DNA of 15,172 nt, from the NCBI GenBank assembly GCA_964478455.1, contig CAYZJD010000075.1, positions 1 through 15,172 of the forward strand, given 5' to 3'. Shown here one piece after another: positions 1 to 6,080 of this stretch. Position numbers and translations under genes: made by a program. Each line of letters opens with the position of its first letter. Position 1 is the stretch's first letter. The notes beneath the pieces are model-generated. The model ran no database searches. It worked only from the letters and a program-made list of their open reading frames with translations, and was not told the DNA's origin. Origin of the DNA: CAYZJD01 sp964478455. Lineage in GTDB: Bacteria; Acidobacteriota; Terriglobia; Bryobacterales; Bryobacteraceae.

Positions 1-533
1 GCCTTCACGTATTCTCTGCCGGCGGCCAGATCGTCCGCCCGGTGGCCTTTCTTCGCCTGCACCTCGTGGAACCGGTGCTCCAGACCTTCGTGAACGGCGC
101 GCTCGATAAGAACCAGAACGGGCTTCTCCGATCCGCCTTCGATCGCCTTGTCGGCCGCCGGAATCGCCGGGCCAAGGTCCCGCCCCGCCGGTTTCAGGCC
201 CGTGTAGGGCGCTCCCTCCCCCGCGCGGTGAACACGCACCACCGTCTCGAAGAAGTACAGGTCCGCTATGTCCCTTGCGTCCGGCCCGAGCTTCCGCGCC
301 GCGAACGCCCTCTCGAACGCCTTGCGAACCTCGGCTTCGTCGGTGGACTGAACCCAAATCAGCGCGTGGTTCACGTTCCCCGATTCGAGCGCTTTCCGGG
401 CTGCCTGAACCACTGGACCGTCGAGACCGTCGCAGTGAGCAAGCACGGCGGCCGGCGCCGCGAGCGCCAGGATCCAGCACAACAACGCTAAGCCCGGCGA
501 ACCGGTGGTTCTGCGCATCTGCTGAGGCAACAT
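1..533 (-). CDS. DUF6448 family secreted protein (3' end beyond window)
   Basis: This frame is open from an ATG at 533 to the window edge (177 complete codons, no stop), so the C-terminus is missing. The start is supported by a strong ribosome binding site, AAAGGAGA at 539-546, five bases before the ATG. The N-terminus is a typical signal peptide with a hydrophobic core (residues ~15-32, LALLCWILALAAPAAVLA) and likely cleavage before or near HCD. The HCDxxDGPVV stretch at residues 33-42 is the hallmark I associate with DUF6448, as are the later ETVVRVHRAGEGAPYTGLKP segment and a HEGLEHRFHE stretch. The function of the family is unknown; conserved His and Asp residues in an exported protein would suit metal binding, but that is inference. 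It is divergent from the toxin-antitoxin locus, with ~250 bp between them. Confidence 0.82.
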   Translation of the reverse strand, partial: MLPQQMRRTTGSPGLALLCWILALAAPAAVLAHCDGLDGPVVQAARKALESGNVNHALIWVQSTDEAEVRKAFERAFAARKLGPDARDIADLYFFETVVRVHRAGEGAPYTGLKPAGRDLGPAIPAADKAIEGGSEKPVLVLIERAVHEGLEHRFHEVQAKKGHRADDLAAGREYVK

Positions 534-785
534 CGGACTCTCCTTTCGCCTCCATCCCACCACCGCCGCCCCCGAAACGCAAGGCGCCGCCGCGAAGCTC
601 CGAGTTCCGCCGGGCCGTGCGCTCGCCCGCTGATGGAATGGGGCTTCCCGGCGCAACGTTCGTTCAGCAAGAAATGAGAACCTGCGCATCAAGGAGACCA
701 ACTACCGGCCACTGGTGCGCCACCTGGACCGCAGGCAGTCAAGCCGTCGCAACGCCTACATACACAATCTTGTATACTGGGCCAG
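534..785. other. Intergenic region between divergent DUF6448 gene and TA locus
   Basis: This stretch of about 250 bp holds the DUF6448 ribosome binding site at its left end and the TA promoter/operator at its right end. One short frame (676-789, +, 37 codons before TGA, no start codon) has a plausible-looking composition beginning ENLRIKETNYRPL, and could be the tail of a lost gene. I do not recognise its family, so I do not call it a gene. No terminator-like hairpin with a T-run was seen. Confidence 0.5.
761..778 (+). promoter_or_regulatory. Candidate promoter/operator of the higBA-type locus
   Basis: A good -10 box, TATACT, lies at 773-778. It is overlapped by an imperfect inverted repeat, TACACAA (761-767), TC, then TTGTATA (770-776), with one mismatch. 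This arrangement suits autorepression by the XRE antitoxin encoded downstream. No convincing -35 box is found 17 bp upstream. The toxin-relic GTG at 786 begins only 7 bases after the -10, which would put transcription start at or next to the start codon (leaderless mRNA). Confidence 0.5.
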
Positions 786-996
786 GTGAGAGAGGCCCTG
801 AAACCCGTCGAGTGGGTGGGGACAGTCTCAAGCGAGTACGCGTGTGCGCCAAACCCGTTCGGCAGCGAGTGGGCTACGAGCTGGAACTTGTCCAGCACGA
901 TATGGAACCGAGCGACTGAAGACATCGAGGGCCGACATCGATCTTGCGAGGGCCAGGTTCCAGGAAGCACTGCGGATGGAGGCGCTGAAGAAATGA
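786..996 (+). pseudogene. HigB/Gp49-type (RelE superfamily) toxin relic, frameshifted and internally deleted
   Basis: Three pieces in three frames together resemble a Gp49-like/HigB toxin. The GTG at 786 opens MREALKPVEWVG. After ~820 the homology continues in another frame (821-919) as DSLKRVRVCAKPVRQRVGYE, then ELELVQHDMEPSD and a TGA. The characteristic toxin tail then resumes in the third frame (919-996) as KTSRADIDLARARFQEALR followed by MEALKK and stop. The first break equals loss of one G from a five-G run. The second equals loss of roughly 40-50 codons, the central beta-sheet part between MEPSDW and the QKKTQKTS-like region expected in the family. Such a product should have no mRNA-interferase or other toxic activity. 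The final TGA overlaps the antitoxin ATG (ATGA), the layout of an intact operon. Family assignment is from recalled homologues; the deletion size is an estimate. Confidence 0.75.
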
Positions 997-1277
997 TCCG
1001 GCAACAGGCCAGGCACGACGTATTCACCGACCTGGGGTTCGCACCGGCGGAAGCCGAGAACCTCCGGATTCGTTCGGCCATGATGCGGGCGCTCGTCGCG
1101 TTCATTAGAAAAAGGAAACTCACCCAAGCTCAGGCTGCCAAGCTGCTCGGCGTGACCCAGCCGCGAGTCTCGGATCTGGTGCGCGGCAAGATCCATCTGT
1201 TCTCGATCGACAATCTCGTTGTCCTGCTCGCCGCGGCGGGACTGCGGGTTGATCTGAAGGTCAGGAAAGCAGCGTGA
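993..1277 (+). CDS. XRE-family antitoxin (HigA-like, HTH_37 type)
   Basis: This 94-residue protein is the usual length for the DNA-binding antitoxin partnered with Gp49/HigB toxins. I chose the ATG at 993 because it overlaps the toxin stop codon as ATGA, has GGAGG 10 bases upstream, and gives an N-terminus typical of the family (FTDLGFAPAEAENLRIRSAM). The longer open frame back to 786 is toxin DNA read out of frame. A helix-turn-helix covers residues ~43-65 (LTQAQAAKLLGVTQPRVSDL), followed by FSIDNLVVLLAAAGLRVDL, which matches the end of this family. It is intact while its toxin is broken. It probably binds the inverted repeat at 761-776 and represses its own promoter; with no partner it may survive as a plain repressor or as an anti-addiction gene against a homologous toxin elsewhere. 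Confidence 0.88.
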   Translation: MIRQQARHDVFTDLGFAPAEAENLRIRSAMMRALVAFIRKRKLTQAQAAKLLGVTQPRVSDLVRGKIHLFSIDNLVVLLAAAGLRVDLKVRKAA

Positions 1278-1376
1278 GACTGACTCCGGGGCGGGTCTGG
1301 TGACGGTCAGAACGACGGTCAAGTCACGAGCCGTGAAACGTGGGTGAGTGGAAGTGGTTTTGTTCTTGGGAGATTC

Positions 1377-1452
1377 TGGAGCCACCCGCCGGGCTTGAAC
1401 CGGCGACCTGCTGATTACGAATCAGCCGCTCTACCAACTGAGCTAGGGTGGC
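1377..1452 (-). tRNA. tRNA-Thr (anticodon CGT), CCA encoded
   Basis: The minus strand folds as a full cloverleaf. The acceptor stem is GCCACCC/GGGTGGC, and the D arm is GCTC-AGTTGGTA-GAGC. The anticodon arm is GCTGA-TTCGTAA-TCAGC with anticodon CGT, which reads ACG (Thr). The T arm is GCCGG-TTCAAGC-CCGGC. The discriminator base is T, followed directly by an encoded CCA (minus-strand 1379-1377). It starts 7 bases after the stop of the GMC oxidoreductase frame on the same strand, so it may be processed from a longer transcript. No T-run terminator was seen immediately downstream. Confidence 0.95.
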
Positions 1453-1459
1453 TCGCGTA

Positions 1460-2734
1460 TTATTTCCCCATTTTACAACGGGCGGGGCCGCGCGCCTCAG
1501 GCGCGGCGCAGGTTGTCCACCAGTACTCGCAGGTGCGCAGCGCGAAGGCGAGGATGCCGAGCGTGGTCGTCTTGTCGGTGCAGAACGGGAAGATCGACGC
1601 GTCGCACAGGTACAGGTTCGGCACGTCGTGGCACTGGGCGTACTTGTTGGTGACGAATTTCTTCGCATCGCTGCCCATGCGCGCCGTGCCCGTCTCGTGC
1701 TGGCTGTAGCCGGGGCTTTGCGGCTTCTCGCCCGCGCCCCAGTATTCGCCTCCCGCCGCGCGCAGCACTTCGCGGCAAACGTCCTTTGAGTGCTCCCACA
1801 TCATCAGCTCGTTGGGTCCCCACTGGAAGTGAAAGCGCAGAGCAGGAATCCCGAAGACGTCTTTGACCTCCGGATCGATGTCCACGTAATTCGCCCTGCT
1901 CGGCAGCGACGGCGCCTGAATCGTGAAGCCCGCCGGCGCCGGATAGTATCGCTTGATATCGCGCTTGAAGCGCGAGGCGAATTCCTCGAAGCGGTTGTTA
2001 AAATGCGGAAACTCGCCGCGGCCACCGCCCGGGTAGACCGAGTAGCCGCGGATGAACTTCTCCTCGCGCGGATTCTTCAAGTTCTGCCAGCGCGGCATCC
2101 ATGCGATGGTGCTGGCCGACACGTGATCGGGGAACGGCGGCTGCCCCACGAGCTGCGGCAGGAAGCCCGACGCCGACGTGCCGTACAGGTGGTCGCAGGC
2201 GATGGCGTTTGTGCGCAGCTCGAGGCGGCCGGTCTTCTCGGCCTCCGCCAGCGTGAACCATGACGGCGAGAAGAATGACCCCGTGTCGCACCCCGAGCCG
2301 CAATCGCCACAGAAGTGGCACCTCGGGTGGCTGCCATGCGGTACGGTGAGCTGCGCGATCCGGTCGAGCAGGTACGGCACGCCCAACTTCTCCGCGCCCG
2401 CCGCCAGAATGTAGTGAAGACACCGGAACTTCATCGGCGGCAAGTACTCGCCGTCCGGATTGCTCGGGCGGTTCTGCACCGTGCTCGCCACGCCGATGTA
2501 TCGCTCCACGCGGCTGTAATACGGCGCGATCTCCTCGTAGGTCAGCGGCCAGTCGACGTCGAAGCCGTCAAGGCTGGCGGCTCGGAAATCGATCTCCGCG
2601 AAGCGCGGCGACGAGCGGCCCCAGAAATTCGTCTTGCCGCCCGTTACCTTGACGCGCAGCCATTCCCACTCCGTGCCAGGGGCGGCGGTGTACACAATGT
2701 CGTGCTCCCAGAGGCCTTCCGGCGCCGTGCGCAC
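1460..2734 (-). pseudogene. GMC family oxidoreductase, truncated and internally deleted
   Basis: The open frame (424 codons, GTG at 2734) clearly belongs to FAD-dependent GMC oxidoreductases of the kind paired with gluconate 2-dehydrogenase subunit 3. Visible motifs are VTGGKTNFWGR (30-40), the Cys-rich RCHFCGDCGSGC (138-149), the catalytic-region HETGTARMG (346-354) and CDASIFPFCTDKTTTLGILA near the C-terminus. Three lesions are apparent. First, the N-terminal FAD Rossmann fold (GxGxxG, ~70 residues) is absent. Second, residues NAIAC (176-180) run straight into DHLYGTSASG, where relatives have ~60-70 residues including the second GMC signature (ACGxxESPRLLL-like). Third, after Tyr404 the family-like ending LVDNLRRA-stop lies in another frame (to 1497), as if one C of TACCTG were lost near 1522, so the present frame reads through to 1460. 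Without the FAD-binding fold it should be inactive. Whether it is still expressed is unknown. Confidence 0.8.
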
Positions 2735-2735
2735 C

Positions 2736-2834
2736 TGCGTACGCCCACTTTTCGAAGCCGCCGAACCGGCTCGCCGCAGCCGCGAGGCCGAGGACCCGCA
2801 TCACCTCGCGGCGCTCGATCGATTGCCCAGCCAT
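2736..2834 (-). pseudogene. Gluconate 2-dehydrogenase subunit 3 family, N-terminal remnant
   Basis: From an ATG at 2834 about 33 codons read MAGQSIERREVMRVLGLAAA then ASRFGGFEKWAYA, which matches the start of Gluconate_2-dh3 proteins in Acidobacteriota (the ERRE...LR.LG.AAAA stretch near the Tat-like leader). Beyond that the frame becomes GC-rich nonsense, while the GMC oxidoreductase coding begins in another frame at about 2734. In intact operons the subunit 3 gene lies directly upstream of the GMC gene. The simplest reading is one deletion that removed most of subunit 3 and the first ~70 codons of the GMC gene, joining the two out of frame. A GGGAGG lies ~11 bases before the ATG. The open frame continues to 2568 but is then a shadow of the GMC gene. 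Confidence 0.62.
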
Positions 2835-3072
2835 CCTGTCGCACCCTCCCCAGTGCCTGTATCCACCGCGGCCGGCAGCCCCGGCCGCGTTTGCCTAGTG
2901 TACCTCCGCCGTGGCGTATACCGTGCTGCATGAGGCTGGTTGGATCTTTCTGATTTGGAGCGCGCCGCCTCGGTTGCTGGCCGAGCACCCTGTGGCTTGT
3001 GACTTGCTGCAGGCGTTCGTGATTACAACACAGGTGGATTGAAAGAATTCTTGCCAAGAGGCAAGAAATTGC
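2835..3072. other. Divergent intergenic region upstream of the relic operon and the cytochrome gene
   Basis: The left part carries GGGAGG ahead of the subunit-3 remnant on the minus strand. No coding frame with recognisable content was found on either strand. The right end holds the hairpin at 3048-3067 just before the cytochrome promoter. Nothing else stands out. Confidence 0.45.
3048..3067. repeat. Perfect 8-bp inverted repeat upstream of the cytochrome c promoter
   Basis: TTCTTGCC (3048-3055), loop AAGA, then GGCAAGAA (3060-3067). It ends 5 bp before the candidate -35 box at 3073. There is no T-run after it on the plus strand, and no gene is known to end here. A regulator-binding site is therefore more likely than a terminator, but this is inference. 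Confidence 0.4.
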
Positions 3073-3101
3073 TTGCATCCCAACGCAAAACCCTGCATAC
3101 T
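3073..3101 (+). promoter_or_regulatory. Candidate sigma-70-like promoter of the cytochrome c gene
   Basis: TTGCAT at 3073-3078 and CATACT at 3096-3101 are separated by exactly 17 bp, each with four matches to consensus. Transcription would start near 3108, leaving an untranslated leader of about 100 bases before the ATG at 3211. Confidence 0.4.
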
Positions 3102-3210
3102 AGACGAACAACTCTGGGCTTCAGTCCGGCCTGCCGTCGCGGCAACTACTCTCAGAGGGACAGTGTTCGCTTGCGGGCCTTCCGAAGGCACCAGAAAGAA
3201 AGGACGTTGG

Positions 3211-3552
3211 ATGCGAATCATCGCGATCAGTGTAGCTTTGTGTGCTCTGGCCATCTCTGGCTCGGGTGCAGACCATCCTGGGAGGGCGATTTACGATCAG
3301 ACGTGTAAGCAGTGTCACGGTTCGGAAGGGAAGGGCGATCGGACCGCGGACAAGTTCTTCCAAGTCAAGATTCCCAGGCTCAATTCCACCTACGTGCAGT
3401 CGAAGTCGGACGAGGAACTCAAGGAAATCATCACTCAAGGCAGGCGCAAAATGGCTCCAGTACGGATGGGGCAACCCGTGCAGCAGCACCACCTTGCGCC
3501 TGAATCAGTGGATGACGTTATCGGTTACGTGCGAACTCTCAAACAGAAGTAA
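3211..3552 (+). CDS. Small secreted mono-haem cytochrome c (class I)
   Basis: This 113-residue exported electron carrier has a signal peptide at ~1-20 (IIAISVALCALAISGSGA) and one haem-binding CKQCH at 32-36 (TCKQCHGSEGKGD context). It ends with the class I C-terminal helix, DDVIGYVRTLKQK. The sixth haem ligand is probably Met81 or Met86 in the KMAPVRMG stretch. I place the start at 3211, not at the upstream end of the open frame (3073), because AAAGGA at 3199-3204 sits six bases before this ATG and the signal peptide begins here. After the motif it lacks the most common MPxF form, and a QQHH stretch follows. No oxidase, dehydrogenase or partner haem protein lies next to it, so its electron partner is unknown. 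The adjacent GMC relic suggests it may once have served that dehydrogenase; this is inference. Confidence 0.9.
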   Translation: MRIIAISVALCALAISGSGADHPGRAIYDQTCKQCHGSEGKGDRTADKFFQVKIPRLNSTYVQSKSDEELKEIITQGRRKMAPVRMGQPVQQHHLAPESVDDVIGYVRTLKQK

Positions 3553-3582
3553 GCTTTGAGAACCGGCGGCTATTGACGCGCC

Positions 3583-3660
3583 GGCGCCGCTGGGGGGCGC
3601 CATGCTCGCCAGCGAACTCGGTCTTCTCCGCCGTGCGGACCGGCGCTGAAGAGACGCCGG
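3583..3660. terminator. Two hairpins in the convergent gap between the cytochrome and substrate-binding genes
   Basis: The gap 3553-3663 contains GGCGCC (3583-3588) with GGCGCC (3596-3601), loop 7. It also contains CCGGCG (3640-3645) with CGCCGG (3655-3660), loop 9, the latter three bases beyond the stop of the minus-strand gene. Neither is followed by a real T-run. They could end both convergent transcripts, but the assignment is weak. Confidence 0.3.
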
Positions 3661-3663
3661 ATT

Positions 3664-4635
3664 CTATCGCGGCTCCGTGGCAGGGTTCAGCCACTTGCCG
3701 ATGTCCGGGAACAGCAAATCCTTCACCTCGGGCTGTTCCATCTCGCCGCGGAGCACCAGGCGAACGCCGGAGTCCACGTGGGCGGGCGGCGTCTTGCCGG
3801 CCAGCTTGAGCGCAACCGCCTTGGTTGATTCATAGCCCATCTTGAACGGATTCTGGACGACCAGGGAGTCGATCCAGCCCGAGCGCAGGTCGGCGATCAA
3901 CTGGTCGCTCGCGTCAAAGGCCACAAGCTTGACGTTCCGGGCACCGCGGCCTTTCAGCGCCTGCACCGCGCCCATGGAACTCGATTCGTTGTCGGCGAAC
4001 AGACCCGCCAGGTCCGGGTGCGCCGTCAGCAGGTTCTCGGTCGCCGCCATCGCCTTGGCACGGTCGGCCATCCCGAACTGGAGCGCCACGATCTCGATGC
4101 CGGGGAACTTCGCGCGTATCTCCTCTTGAAAGCCCTGCTCGCGCTCCATCGTCGAGGCGCTGCCCGGCATGAAACCAATGATGCCGACCTTCCCTTTGCC
4201 GCCGAGGATCGCGCCCAGCCGGCGGGCCGCAATGCGACCCCCTTCCAGGTTGTCCGTCGCCACATACGTGATCCGCTTGTCGGTATCGATGCCGGAGTCG
4301 TAGATGGCCACCGGGATCCCCTCGCGCCAGGCACGTTCGACCACGGCGACGAGCGCGGTGCGGTCCACGGGCGCCAGCGCGATGCCCGCCAGCCGCCGGT
4401 TTACCATGGACTCCACGATCCCGATCTGCCGGCTCGCGTCGATCTCGAGCGTCGGCGCGTTCCATTCGACCTCGAGGCCCTCCTCCCGCGCCGCCTTGAT
4501 TGCGCCTGCGTGCACGGTCTGCCAGAAGATATGATTCGCGCCTTTCGGCACGACTCCCACGACGCGCTTCGCCTCGCGCCGGCAGCCCGGCGCCAGCAGA
4601 CTCAGGCCGAGTACAAGGGGAATCAGGAGCCGCAT
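3664..4635 (-). CDS. Sugar-type ABC transporter substrate-binding lipoprotein (RbsB-like)
   Basis: This 323-residue periplasmic-binding protein of the Peripla_BP_4/ribose-binding type captures a small solute for import or signalling. The N-terminus is a lipoprotein leader, MRLLIPLVLGLSLLAPGC, with acylated Cys18. Family marks are IALAPVD (85-91), YDSGID (112-117), ATDNLEGG (126-133), VKLVAFDA (235-242) and VVQNPFKMGYES (259-270), which follow the RbsB fold order through both lobes. The length is normal. The open frame extends far upstream to 6144, but that part is antisense to mutM and the protease gene, and the lipoprotein leader fixes the start at 4635. There is no clear ribosome binding site; TATAGAAT lies ~10 bases before the ATG, so a leaderless or very short leader mRNA is possible. 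No ATPase or permease is adjacent, so the transporter partner is unknown. The ligand cannot be told from sequence. Confidence 0.9.
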   Translation of the reverse strand: MRLLIPLVLGLSLLAPGCRREAKRVVGVVPKGANHIFWQTVHAGAIKAAREEGLEVEWNAPTLEIDASRQIGIVESMVNRRLAGIALAPVDRTALVAVVERAWREGIPVAIYDSGIDTDKRITYVATDNLEGGRIAARRLGAILGGKGKVGIIGFMPGSASTMEREQGFQEEIRAKFPGIEIVALQFGMADRAKAMAATENLLTAHPDLAGLFADNESSSMGAVQALKGRGARNVKLVAFDASDQLIADLRSGWIDSLVVQNPFKMGYESTKAVALKLAGKTPPAHVDSGVRLVLRGEMEQPEVKDLLFPDIGKWLNPATEPR

Positions 4636-4653
4636 GCTAGCTTTGATTCTATA
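4636..4653. promoter_or_regulatory. 18-bp divergent spacer between the substrate-binding lipoprotein gene and mutM
   Basis: The two start codons are only 18 bp apart and neither has a Shine-Dalgarno sequence. On the minus strand TATAGAAT, a -10-like box that overlaps the mutM GTG, lies ~10 bases before the lipoprotein ATG. The mutM promoter must lie within the lipoprotein coding sequence or overlap the same spacer. Any factor bound here would affect both genes. Confidence 0.4.
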
Positions 4654-5424
4654 GTGCCCGAACTCCCCGAAGCCGAGACCATTGGCCGAACTCTCGCCGC
4701 CCACGCCGAGGGACGCCGTATTGAAAGTGTCGAGTGGCTTTCGACGCGGGTCCACCGCGGCCGGCCGCCGCAACTGGCCGGCCGGACCGTCCGTCGCGTG
4801 CACCGCTTCGGCAAGGCGGTGCTGTTCGATCTCGACCGTGGCTGCCTGCTCGTCCATCTCGGCATGACCGGCAAGCTCCTGTGGCGCGGCGAGCGCGGTC
4901 CTTACACCCGCGCGGTGGTCATACTCGACCGGGGCGAGATCCTCTTCGACGACGTTCGCCAGTTCGGCTCGATCCGCTGGTGCGAACGCCCACCCGCCGG
5001 CTTGGGCCCCGATCCGCTCGAGATCGGGGCGCACGCCTTTGTCGAGCGCGTACAGCGCCACAAGGGCCGCATCAAGCCGCTGCTGCTGAACCAGGGATTC
5101 CTTCGCGGGGTAGGCAACATCTATGCGGACGAAATTCTGTTCCGGGCCATGATCCATCCTCTGGCGCCGGCCTCTCGCCTCAGCGAACGCCGACTGCGCA
5201 GGCTCCACAAGTCGATGACGGAGCTGCTCGAAGAAGCCATCGCCCAGGGCGGGTCTTCGATTTCCGACTATGTCGACGCCACCGGCCGCGAAGGCAGTTT
5301 TCAACTCCGGCATCAGGTCTACGGCCGGGAGGGTCAGCCGTGCCCCAGGTGCGGAGCCTCCATTTGCCGGATATTGGTGGCGCAGCGCGGCACTCACTAC
5401 TGCCCGCGTTGCCAGCGAACGTAG
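4654..5424 (+). CDS. mutM: Formamidopyrimidine-DNA glycosylase (Fpg/MutM)
   Basis: This is the base-excision repair enzyme that removes 8-oxoguanine and formamidopyrimidines and nicks the abasic site. The protein has 256 residues. The start is fixed by chemistry: the N-terminal proline after Met is the catalytic nucleophile, and the frame reads (GTG)PELPEAETIGR from 4654, with catalytic Glu3. Lys54 (HRFGKAVLF) is the conserved DNA-binding lysine. Other marks are VHLGMTGKL (67-75), LLLNQGFLRGVGNIYADE (143-160) with the H2TH region, and the C-terminal zinc finger C230-x2-C233 ... C250-x2-C253 (HYCPRCQ). All key residues are present, so it should be active. It is slightly short compared with the usual ~270. 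There is no ribosome binding site before the GTG. Its 3' end converges on the protease gene with 17 bp between the stops. The frame open back to 4018 is antisense to the lipoprotein gene. Confidence 0.97.
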   Translation: MPELPEAETIGRTLAAHAEGRRIESVEWLSTRVHRGRPPQLAGRTVRRVHRFGKAVLFDLDRGCLLVHLGMTGKLLWRGERGPYTRAVVILDRGEILFDDVRQFGSIRWCERPPAGLGPDPLEIGAHAFVERVQRHKGRIKPLLLNQGFLRGVGNIYADEILFRAMIHPLAPASRLSERRLRRLHKSMTELLEEAIAQGGSSISDYVDATGREGSFQLRHQVYGREGQPCPRCGASICRILVAQRGTHYCPRCQRT

Positions 5425-5441
5425 AACGTCGCGTTGTCGGA

Positions 5442-6080
5442 CTATTGCGCGCCCGCGCGATGACGCATACGGGCAGCAAGGTTGGCCCGCATTCGGTTCG
5501 CCTCCTCTCGGGCGAAAAGCAGCCGGCCCTGAGCGGCGCTTCCCAGCTCGGCTCCACTCCAGGGGATATGCATGAGGCCGGCAACGGAGTGGCTCGCCGT
5601 TCCCAGCAGAAGGTGGCCGAGTTCGTGGGCCATCAGGTGGCCTAAGATGACCGCGCGCAGCGAGTCGCTTCCCTTTGCCAGGAGATCGGCGCCGCCGGCA
5701 TAGACGTCGGCGTACGTCCCGAACCCACCGTCGTTTGGGAGCAGGGAGTAGCCGAAGATGCTCGACCGTCTGACCAGCGCCGTCGCAGCAGCGCCCTCGC
5801 GGATTCGAAGCACGAGCCCCATCGGTTCCGGCAGCTTCACGCACCCAGGATAGAAGTCCACCTCGGCGGCCGTCACGGGGCAATCCACCCACCCGATCTC
5901 GACACCTGCCCGGTTGAGAATTCGGGCTGCCTCCGTCCTGGCCCGCGCCAGAGCCCCATTGTCGATCCTCGCGTAGTTGAAGATCCAAACAACTACCTGT
6001 GACCGTTCGGAGCCAAGCCCTGTCCCGAACGCTCCCAGCAGCAAGCCCAAAACCCAACAACTCCTTGAAGACCAGCTCAT
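5442..6080 (-). CDS. Secreted HExxH metalloprotease-like protein (Acidobacteriota type)
   Basis: A predicted exported protein of 212 residues, with signal peptide ~1-24 (SCWVLGLLLGAFGTGLG). The likely zinc site is AHELGHLLLGTASH: His152, Glu153, His156, and a third His at 164, followed by a Met-turn-like GLMHIPW (169-174). The third His is eight residues after the second, not six as in classical metzincins, so it is a metzincin-like but atypical motif. I recall similar GHLLLGSxSHSPxGIM proteins in Acidobacteriota genomes, without known function. Cys67 and Cys80 may form a disulfide. The ATG at 6080 is preferred to the GTG at 6089 because GGAGG (6089-6093) lies eight bases before it and would overlap the GTG. 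It is divergent from the winged-helix gene. Catalysis is inferred from the motif only. Confidence 0.75.
   Translation of the reverse strand: MSWSSRSCWVLGLLLGAFGTGLGSERSQVVVWIFNYARIDNGALARARTEAARILNRAGVEIGWVDCPVTAAEVDFYPGCVKLPEPMGLVLRIREGAAATALVRRSSIFGYSLLPNDGGFGTYADVYAGGADLLAKGSDSLRAVILGHLMAHELGHLLLGTASHSVAGLMHIPWSGAELGSAAQGRLLFAREEANRMRANLAARMRHRAGAQ

Noticed and set aside
275..919. 214-codon plus-strand open frame
   Set aside because: Its first part is antisense to the DUF6448 gene. Only the last ~33 codons (821-919) are meaningful, as a toxin fragment.
1302..1321. Direct repeat GACGGTCA spaced 12 bp, after the antitoxin gene
   Set aside because: Only two short copies, with no neighbouring gene start; probably chance, and not a CRISPR or att site.
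2315..2953. 212-codon plus-strand open frame
   Set aside because: Antisense to the GMC relic, Arg-rich, with no recognisable domain; a GC-rich shadow frame.
4018..4653. Upstream extension of the mutM frame
   Set aside because: It is antisense to the substrate-binding protein. MutM must begin with Met-Pro-Glu for catalysis, which fixes the start at 4654.
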